In this document: positions 55,814 through 64,000 of the stretch, one piece after another
Position numbering within the stretch: the stretch's first letter is position 1
Layout: every line of letters starts with the position of its first letter
DNA from: Rhizoctonia solani
Taxonomy: Eukaryota > Basidiomycota > Agaricomycetes > Cantharellales > Ceratobasidiaceae
DNA: 64,000 bases
Reading direction: 5' to 3'
Assembly (NCBI RefSeq): GCF_016906535.1
Contig: NC_057383.1
Span: 620,001-684,000, forward strand
Program-made: the position numbers and the translations under genes
The notes under the pieces: model-generated
Database searches by the model: none
What the model saw: only the letters and a program-made list of their open reading frames with translations
What the model was told of the DNA's origin: nothing

Positions 55814-56647
55814 TAGACTTGGGCATGAGAAAGTACAGTTGCGTACTACCTCTCAGTGTCATGACGGACGGCCGTCTGATTTCGGGGTTGACCGTCTTGA
55901 AATATATTTGGAGGGCTTCCCAAGCTTGAAACCAGGATTGTCATATTTAGTTTTAATAATGCACAGATGTTAACAAAGTAAATCCGGGGTCTATGGGGAT
56001 GGTCTGAGGTGGGATAAGTACCATAATGGCGATCGTAGCTCGTGGCTTTTGTGGCGAAAGCTATTTCAAATTATTCCAGGAAAGAATCGCAATTGAGAAC
56101 TACAAATAAGGATCCGGCATCCTGTCACGCGAGCAGCTTTAAACTCACATGTTACGTCTTTGGAAGTTACCTAGGTCGAATATCGTGATACTTCTAGATC
56201 TTGAAGTTCGTATTCTGCAACGTTGCGCCACCCCAAAATTATAGGCATTTCATTCTTAGTTATGTCAGAGCTCAAATGGAAAAGAGAGTAGCGCATCTCC
56301 ATCTAATATAGGTACAGATATTCCGCTCGGGAGCTTCGATTGATGAATACATACCCTGCACCAATACCGCAACTAGCACCATTCAGCAGAGACGTGCGTA
56401 AGCCGCAAGAGGGAAGATGCTCACAGGATATCAAACTGTGGCGCAAGTTGCGGTGGAAATTTTTATTCTCAGCCGTATTATCCTAAAGGTTGATACTTTA
56501 ACTAAAGTAAGAACATTGTCCCGGACCCGGAAGCCCTGCCCTTCCTAATTCTGCACCGCTCCTGCACCAGAGCTGAGGACTCAGAGCGTTATGCATCGTA
56601 GCCCGCGCAGATGCACAACCAGGACTCGGCCGGCGTTTCGTCGCAAG
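55814..56647. other. Intergenic, promoter side of paralog 2
   Basis: No gene or repeat recognised. Confidence 0.4.
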
Positions 56648-56661
56648 TCACGTGGTCACCT

Positions 56662-56716
56662 TTTATTTATTTATTCATATTTAGAGAGCTACATGCGAAC
56701 AAGGCAAACCGCTCAC
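56662..56716 (-). mobile_element. 55-bp LINE 3'-end scrap
   Basis: It contains GAGCTACATGCGAACAAGG, nearly identical to the 3' end of the larger LINE copy beside it (near 56770-56800). It is bounded on both sides by TCACGTGGTCACCT (56648-56661 and 56717-56730). Confidence 0.75.
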
Positions 56717-56730
56717 TCACGTGGTCACCT

Positions 56731-57551
56731 TTTTTTTTTTTTTTTTTTAATACATGTCCATATATAAACAATACGGGAGCTACATGCGAACTAGGCAAAC
56801 CGCTCACAAAACCGGAACCGAACCGTGGAAGCTACAACACCAGGCAAAGAGAGAAACAGAGAGAAGGAAACAAATAAGACGCGACAAGCAAGAACGTAGC
56901 ACGGTCAGAAGATAAATGTCGCTTGGCGACGTACATGTGGCTTAACGCCTAACTCGGGGTAGAGGCCGTAAGGGCGTAAGTAAATTACATGGATTGAGCG
57001 GCTGCCTGCGGGCCTCTTCGTCTTCGGCCTATGCCCGTCTTGGCTATGAACTTTGCGACTGCTTCGAGACCTGCAAGGGAGCCAAACAGTGTGGGATCAC
57101 CAATGTTGGTGGAAAACTCACTGAGTATCCCCCTGTGTCCCGCCGTAGCGGGACAGGAGGTGGTTAAATGAAAAATTGTCTCATCCGACTCCCCGCAGGC
57201 GCATCTGGGATCTACGTCGTGGTGGAATTGTGCATGGTACTCGCCGTAATGGCCGTGTCCGGTGAGGTATTGTACGAGGCGGTACTCGATGTCCCTGCCC
57301 AGCTTGCTTGAGTTGAATATGGGGTGCAGTTTGAGTGCGGGTGGGCGGGGTATGTAATATTTCGAGTTAATGCCTGATTCTGAGTGCTCGTACCATGCTT
57401 TCTTCCATGTACGTATGGTTTTGCGGGTTGCCTGTTCTTTCGCCCATGTGATGGTGCGATTGAATATGGGGGTCGGGGCCACTCTAGCTCCTTCGTTAGC
57501 CAAGCGGTCCGCTGTTTCGTTGCCTTCGACTCCGTTGTGCCCGGGCGTCCA
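56731..57551 (-). mobile_element. 5'-truncated LINE (non-LTR retrotransposon)
   Basis: Its 3' end is a poly-A tail, seen as T's at 56730-56748 on plus. The 5' end is truncated inside the RNase H domain at 57551. It is flanked by TCACGTGGTCACCT at 56717-56730 and 57552-57565, a 14-bp target-site duplication. Confidence 0.88.
56985..57551 (-). pseudogene. LINE ORF2 C-terminus (RNase H end plus Cys/His tail)
   Basis: The frame starts within RNase H (WTPGHNGVEGNETADRLANE, the C-terminal His/Asp motif) and continues to a CACGESDETIFHLTTSCP zinc-binding tail and a stop at 56985. Reverse transcriptase and everything upstream are lost, so it is a dead-on-arrival copy. Confidence 0.85.
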
Positions 57552-57565
57552 TCACGTGGTCACCT

Positions 57566-58642
57566 GGTGTCGGCTTCTTTCCCCCTGTTGCTTGTCTTCC
57601 ATCTCCCTCATCTCCCCCTCGTCCGCTTCGCGGTCTTAATCATACCCTCGTCGCATTAGTTTAGTACAGATACATTTTGTTTTCTCCCACCTACCACATC
57701 ATCTCTTTGGAGCAATTTGGATCGCCCACCCACGAGCCTTCACTCGCGGTCAGGGGTCCCCCACCTTCCCGGTCCGTCTCCATAATGTTTGGTGTCTTTG
57801 TATACAATTCGTTATCTTCAGCCTAGCATACGCCAGATTTATACATGTTCATCATCCCACGTCACGAGCGAACTTAGGCCAAGTGGCAAATCTCGGGAAC
57901 TTCGTCGCCAAAGGAATAATATATTCATGCTACTCGAAATACTGCAGCAGGCACTCAAATTCTGCGATGAATCAGATCTATAACAACAATGACGTCCAAA
58001 AGAAGTAAAGCTATTCTATACAGTCATTTGCGGATAGAGCGTATCGCAAGGAAAATTCTTGAAATGAACCAATCAGGCAGCCTTGTAACTGTCCTACTAA
58101 ATCTATGAGAAGGAACATTGCATTCCTTGTCACACGGTGGCTTTCAATTTTGGAGTAGGCAATAGCCACACGACACGGTCACGTTTCAATCTCATATAGA
58201 CCTAACTACTTATGATGTATGATGACCTCCATTATTCTCTCTCCCCGCGAGTATTACACACTTTTGGTATCCGGGTGGGTTGTATATGGGATAGTGTGGT
58301 TGCCTGTGACCTGGTTCCTCTGCCACAGGCAGTCAGATCATGAGCACCCGCCCACTCACTTCCTATAGGCCCGACTTTTACGATTGTCATCAAGCAACTA
58401 TCACGGGCGGTCGTTCTTGACGAAAGTCGATAAGAGCTTTCCAGGTAGAACCGACAGAACGTTGGTTACCATTTTTCAGTTAACGACAATAATACCACAA
58501 TGCGGTGCACAATATCAAGTGCTGTATATTTATCCTTCTCTCAGTGTGCCTCTCCATGGAGTGATATATGTAGTTAAAAGCCATGTCACTATTCATTTAC
58601 ATAGAGGATTTAAGTCTTTCAAACATATATTCACCTCTCTGC
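57566..58642. other. Intergenic; nothing recognised
   Basis: Small ORFs only. It holds the 3' side of the P450 gene. Confidence 0.4.
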
Positions 58643-60806
58643 TCAAACGGCGGTGTTCTCAATCAACATTCTCGACTTGTCTGATCTTGGTCTGAGGTTA
58701 CACTGGAATGGCGATGGATGGCTGCATGTTTGGGTTAGTAGAGTAGCATAATCAGGGTCTCGGTCGTTGTTCAAAACGCTACGCTGCCGTACCTTATCAC
58801 GCCTACGGTGTAATCCAATGATGGAAGGATGTCCATACCGTTCTCAGCCTTCAGCGCCGATATGTCGTACGTGGCAAGCGTAAGCACTATCGATAGCCAA
58901 ACCGATGAGTGTGCGACAGGGGCTCCTGGACAGCGCCTACATTCATTGTGAGCTACATATATTTGAGAGGAAATGCCTATACAATCACCTTCTTCCAAAG
59001 CCAAAAATAATCTCTTCTGGATTGCTCTCCGAACGAGGGGCTAAGAACCGAGATGGATTGAAATGTTCAGGGTCTTGGTATGCCTTTGGGTCTCGCAGCA
59101 TACTCCATGCATTTCCAATAATATGCGATTTACCAGGAATTCTTATACCTATCGATCAGGTGAGCTCAATCATGCAATTTGTCTGACAGTAGGGTCACTA
59201 GCCTTCATACTCGTCGTCGTGATTTAATGCCAGCTTTCTGGGAATGCCTATCGGTGCTAGTGGTTGCCATCTTAGCGCCTCCTTGTATATAGCTTCAATA
59301 TAGGGAAGTGAATCGCGATCAGTAAAATTGGGTAAACGGTTTGGTCCAACGATGCGATCGATTTCATCTTGAGCAGCCTCCTGGACCTTGGGATGGTGTA
59401 ACATGGCAATAAAAAATGTAGAAACTGCTGAAACGGTCTGGTGAAAAAATAGCTGTTAGCTATTGCTCAGTATCGTGATCGAATGAATATACCGTGTCTG
59501 CTCCACCCGAGTATATAGACCCTGCAGCCCACTGGATTGTAGGATTAATTATATTAATACCTAACTTGTTGAATTATGGTATAAAAAAAACATACTGGAA
59601 TGAGAGGTTTATCTTCCTCTGAAGCGTTTTCCAGCCAACTTGAAACAAATGAAGGTTCGGCACACCCCTTTGCCTACAATCATAACATTTCTCAACTCAA
59701 ACCAGGGATGGAATTGGACATAGGAATCATACCAATTCAGTGCGAACAAAATTCATGGGTGCTTCAGCAAAATCGATTAATTGCGCCCTCCATTCAGCAG
59801 CTGCGCGTTGGAAAGGCGCCCATGGGATATGTTTTACTGTATTAATCTCAATAAACATCTGTAATCGTTTAGTCTCTAAGAGATGCACTCACAAAGTGGA
59901 AAATAATCTACAAGAAATCTGCCAGGAGTGGAGGCATACGCAAACGTACCCAGCGTTTTTTCAGCCTTATCAATATATTCATCTGACTCGTCCTTGACTT
60001 CATATCCATAGGTGAGTTTGGCGACGGTAGCACCAGCGGTACTGCGGAGATCTAGTGTTACTTGCGCCCAATACTAGAGAGTGCAGAATTTCATAAACAT
60101 ACTGGCGTATATGCGCAGTTAGCCTCTCAGGTGAGTGCAACAATTTCAGGAGGAACTTATATGCCTCCTTCTCTTGATGAGGCCACCAATCCTGAAAGGT
60201 GAGCTGGATCAATTTTCAAATTGGTGGGAAAACGAGCGTCAAACCTTCATAGCCTTTGGGTTTATCGTGGCATGTAAAAGTCTTCGCATGCCCCGAGCGC
60301 GCTCACCATACTTACACATTCCAAGAAAATCATCCCAACCGATCCTAAGCGAGATGAGTACAATTTTCATAACACTCGAACTCTGCTCACAATTCGCTAG
60401 CCATTGTTAAATGGGGTGTATCGCTATAGATACTTGACCGGCCTTCGAATAAGTCTTTCGCAGCTTGATGAGAATTAACGATAACCGTGTCTTGTCCTAG
60501 TACACGAATATATATAAGGTCACTTCCTTATATGTCACTGGTTTCAACGGTGAGTTCTCCTCCATTGGCTGAGAAACCCCTACCTTTCTCCTTCCCCAAC
60601 CGAGCGAACCACTTCCAGCTGGCTTCATCCTTTGGAATTGAAAACATACATCCAACAATTGGCCAGCATTTTGGACCGGGCGGGAGGGGAAGATTCGAAG
60701 TACGGGAGTTTCGTTTAGAGAATAATAGATACAACAGGATTGCACCAGCGCTGCCCCCAATGAGCTTTAGGTTATCGATAGCCATCCTTTGGTTCAAGCA
60801 GGGCAT
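58643..60806 (-). CDS. Cytochrome P450 monooxygenase
   Basis: Multi-exon minus-strand gene. ATG at 60806 (or 60785, MAIDNLKLIGG) starts a hydrophobic anchor (GGSAGAILLYLLF) followed by the proline hinge LPLPPGPKCWPIVG. Further on are TPGRFLVDYFP, the I-helix motif SIYSGGADT (near 59500), the K-helix ExxR (EALRW, 59300 region), DPEHFNPSRFL (near 59070) and the haem-binding FGFGRRRCPGAP. That last motif is interrupted by a 52-nt intron at 58937-58988. A last intron gives the ending SHPSPFQCNLRPRS and stop TGA 58645-58643. It would be an ER-bound haem-thiolate oxidase; the OrdA-like class common in basidiomycetes is my best guess, substrate unknown. The gene appears intact, though not every exon edge was resolved. 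Confidence 0.85.
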
Positions 60807-62237
60807 GGGGGAATTAAACCCCTACATCCCTGTGGTATTATAGAGGTAACCTCATTTTACGTAGATCAGTATAGATTAATGTTCCGAGTAGAATATTTCA
60901 CTCGAAATTGGCCAGAGGGCACGTTCCACATTAAAGTGCCTGCATCGATTGCTAATAATTGTTTCATGCTGCTACTATGGCAATTTTTTGTGATTGAGAG
61001 CTTGTATCTTTTGACCTCCTAACAAACGACGAAGGCCATTGTGAGAATCAAGACTTGATAACATACATGTCCATTTCACCTATATAATTACGACTATCTC
61101 AGTACATCCACGCATATACTCTGTATACTTAAATTTCTGCATCCGTCACAAAAAAACCTCGTGACCGGCGTATCTACAAATTCCATTTTCCGGCTGGCCG
61201 TTCGCTCGGCTCACTCTTTACCTACTGAGCCACAGAAAGCTAAAGCTATACAGAGCACTTGGCGCAACCGGGAGCTCGTTGTGCCTGAGATGAAGAAGTG
61301 ATGGCGATGAATAAATATGGATTGGAACGTGGTAACCTAACCAAATGAAGGTACACCCTTCACGTTTGACCGACCGAAAGTCGGCGCTGTGCTTAGCAAA
61401 AAAGTTGAGGGATTAGAACAAAGCTATCACACGAAGGTCAATTCTGATACGCGATTTTGGAGTATCCTAAGCTGTTTTCACGTACCCAAGCAAGGTTTAC
61501 AGATCTTCGTTATTACGAGGCTCATATACACATAAACTCATGCAGTCAACTGGAGTTCAAAAACCGAGCATTTATAGGTGTTTGTTTTGTTTTGCTCATG
61601 CGCTGAAGAGACACGGGAGATTGCGAGGGGGCGCTGCCTGGTGGAAGTATTTTCCAAGCCGGAGTTTTATTGCGGGAATAGTAACAGCCTGCGCTTCTCC
61701 CTTATACAGATGGGTAGCGGAAGATGCCTCATTGCTTGGGCCGCGTGTTGGGGTGGAGCACAAGCTTCGAGAGCAAGCCCAGGAAGAGTGAAGAGTGATA
61801 TGCTGATAAAGACATAATAAAAATGGCAAGAGACGGGTGGGTAATGTACTCGATATACTCATAAAGTAGGCAGGGTTGAAGAGTGACTGATCCCTTTCTT
61901 TGAACAACGCGGGCGGCCCATCACATTAACCTCGAAAGGGTTTTATACCATATGATGATGACAAAGACATGCGCAGCCTTGAAGATTTGGGCGCATATTG
62001 AGATCCATGCGGTCGTTGACAGCAATCGATTACACGGCCCCCAAGGAAGGATACAAATCCCAGGGTTTGGCGGTAGGGTACACTACTGCAAGATAGGATA
62101 ATTACCTGTTACGGTGATTAAAGATATGTATGACCAATCAAGGACCCTAAGCTAAACATACAAGCAGAACCAAAGCTTCCCAACCGACCCAGCAGTGATC
62201 AGCGACGCACACCACAACCAGGTTCGACTAGTTCAGC
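60807..62237. other. Intergenic between divergent P450 and Cac2-like genes
   Basis: No gene is supported. It holds both promoters. Short ORFs at 61540-61907 have no recognisable content. A GTCAC/GTGAC hairpin with T-rich loop lies near 61145-61165. Confidence 0.4.
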
Positions 62238-64000
62238 ATGTCCGTGCGAGTCAAGACACTCGAAATTCGATGGCACCACAGTGCCGAGAAGAACTACAGC
62301 GAGCCCATCTATGCATGTGACTTCCAGCCCCTACCAGCCAATCAATTGAAGAAGCTGGTCGCACCGAGGATACAACAAGGTCGAGACAGAGATAAAGAAA
62401 AGGATAAGGATCTTTCAGGTCCTGGGTATGGTCAGTGCTACCGACTGGTAACAGGAGGAGGAGATAACAATATCAGAGTAAGTACTCCATTTGTTACGAG
62501 TATATGAGCGTTGCTGAACAAGCTTAATCAGGTGTGGATGGTATACCCGAATGTTGCGGCGCCAGGCCAGACAACACCAAGCCAGCCATCCCGTGTAGAA
62601 TATCTCGCTACCCTCAGTAAACACACTGCTGCGGTCAATGTAGTGCGCTTCAGCCCCAACGGTATGTTTCGTAATCCATTTATTGCTATTTTTACCAACT
62701 GCCACATAGGTGAATTTATCGCGTCTGCTGGTGATGACGGGATGCTCGCCATATGGTCTCCGTCCGACAAACCTGTGCACAACTTTGGAGACAACGCTGA
62801 AGAGCTTCAGTACGAAAAGGAACATTGGCGACCTCGGGTTGTTGTTCGGTAAGCGCCCTTGCTGTCCTATCATCCACCCACTAACAAAAGATCCGCAGTG
62901 CGACCACTCGTGAAGTCTATGACCTGGCATGGAGTCCTAATGGAGAATACATTGTTACAGGCAGTACCGATAATACTGCACGTGTACACAACGCTCTTGA
63001 CGGCACAGTCGTACGAGAGATCACGGAACACTCCCATTATGTTCAAGGAGTTGCCTGGGACCCTCTCAACGAATTCCTTGCCACCCAGAGCTCAGATCGA
63101 TCTGTTCATGTGCATGCGATAACCACTAAACGAGGCGTGTTCGAAACTCACGCAGTGGGCAAAAACTCAAAAATGAAGGTACGCCAAACGCGTACGCCAA
63201 GTCGGAACCCGCCTCCTCAACCTCATGCCCCACGCATGGTGCGCCGACAATCGAATGCAAGTGACACTGAATCGATCATGACGTCTGCCAGCGAACGCCC
63301 AAGCGAGATGGAGAGAGAACCCTCAGGGCACCCCGTGTCGACGCCGAATCAGGGGCAGGGCCAGAATCAGCAATCATACCGGGCGTCATCCGCCGCATCT
63401 AACACAGCGCCGACCCAACTTACTGCACCACTTACCCCAGCGACGTCGATTGCGAGCACCCCGGTTCACACGTCTGCTCCAATGTTCCCGCCTTCATCAT
63501 CACGTCGATCTTCGATCAGTTCTGCTGCGGCTCCGTCACCTCCTCATTCTGCCATGAGTCGTTACGGCCGATCGCCATCCCCAATGCCCCCGCTCCCTGC
63601 CATACGTACCCCTCTGCCAACGAGTACTAATACCGCTGCATGGGCGACAAAACTCTATGGCGACGAGAATTTTACGAATTTCTTCCGCCGGTTGACGTTT
63701 AGCCCAGATGGTGCACTGATGCTCACTCCTGCCGGACAATTTGAAGATCATTCGCATGCCCTCGAGATTGCGGCTAATACTGGTCGAGCTACCACTCCTA
63801 CCCCGAGCTCGCGTGCCTCGAGCCGGGCTCCCGACGACCCACCTGTACGACCCAAACGTGAACGCCCACTCACTGGTACAGATGCCACGGCGCAATCGAG
63901 TGTATATATTTATGCTCGAGCGGGTCTCTCAAGCGGTCAACATCCAATTGCTCACTTGCCTGGGCATAAACGTGCTAGCGTGGCGGTCAAGTTTTGCCCG
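62238..64000 (+). CDS. CAC2: Chromatin assembly factor 1 subunit B (p60/Cac2-like WD40), 3' end off window
   Basis: Exons 62238-62477, 62532-62661, 62710-62848 and 62899 onward join in frame with consensus splice sites. The N-terminus (VKTLEIRWHH ... PIYACDFQP) followed by WD repeats (YRLVTGGGDNNIRVW; HTAAVNVVRFSPNGEFIAS; VYDLAWSPNGEYIVTGS; HYVQGVAWDPLNEFLATQSSDR) is the signature of CAF-1 p60/Cac2. A Ser/Pro-rich insertion follows (about 63180-63640), then FFRRLTFSPDGALMLTPAGQ, the conserved segment preceding later WD repeats. The complex deposits H3-H4 behind replication forks. No frame break is seen up to the window edge. Confidence 0.9.

Noticed and set aside
61160..61245. Possible tRNA on the minus strand (GGCTCAGTAGGTAAAGAG)
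   Set aside because: No B-box-like GGTTCGANTCC and no pairing acceptor stem.

Overview
This looks like nuclear DNA of a filamentous basidiomycete, probably an agaricomycete of the Rhizoctonia type. Genes carry many introns of about 45-60 nt with GTRNGT donors and YAG acceptors. The transposons are chromodomain Ty3/gypsy (Tf1/Tf2 class) and Ty1/copia elements. The host genes (very large GTPase-VWA proteins, kinesin-light-chain-type TPR protein, cytochrome P450) are of kinds expanded in such fungi. The genus is inference from gene content.

Layout. 1-6713 (-) is a large GTPase/VWA-family gene whose 3' end lies off the left edge. A decayed scrap of a further copy lies at about 7622-7718, and a full-length paralog at 46681-55813 (-), so the locus was a tandem array of at least three genes in one orientation. 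Between the copies sits about 35 kb of nested retrotransposons, 7945-42524. The left part (7945-20853) is old, CpG-depleted wreckage: gypsy-1 carrying two solo LTRs, a copia element, a second gypsy family (D) inserted in the copia, and an LTR-like junction piece (E). The right part is one Russian doll: an 8.3-kb gypsy element (21740-42524, TSD TATCT) whose polyprotein gene is split by two young chromoviruses, gypsy-2 (22790-29038, TSD CTTGC) and gypsy-3 (30936-37200, TSD TCATA). LTR divergence agrees with the nesting: 8/446, 2/562 and 0/561 differences. The outer element landed in an apparent intron of a TPR gene, now a pseudogene whose 5' exons are at 42530-42879 and whose TPR exons are at 20854-21734.

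Right of the block are an unrecognised, probably broken plus-strand locus (about 44482-45887), the second GTPase/VWA gene, two stacked LINE fragments at one target site (56648-57565), a P450 gene (58643-60806, -) and the start of a CAF-1 p60/Cac2-like WD40 chromatin assembly gene (62238-64000, +).

Most notable observations. (i) Three gypsy elements from two families carry a 13-nt primer-binding site 2 nt inside the 5' LTR. It is complementary to their own LTR 26 nt downstream of an 8-nt TATA box, with sequence covariation: the signature of Tf1-like self-primed reverse transcription. (ii) In both GTPase paralogs the P-loop is spelled by a 25-nt and a 15-nt microexon. (iii) Most in-frame stops in the old elements, and one in the host TPR gene, are explained by C-to-T transitions, often CGA to TGA, as expected from cytosine-methylation or RIP-like decay.
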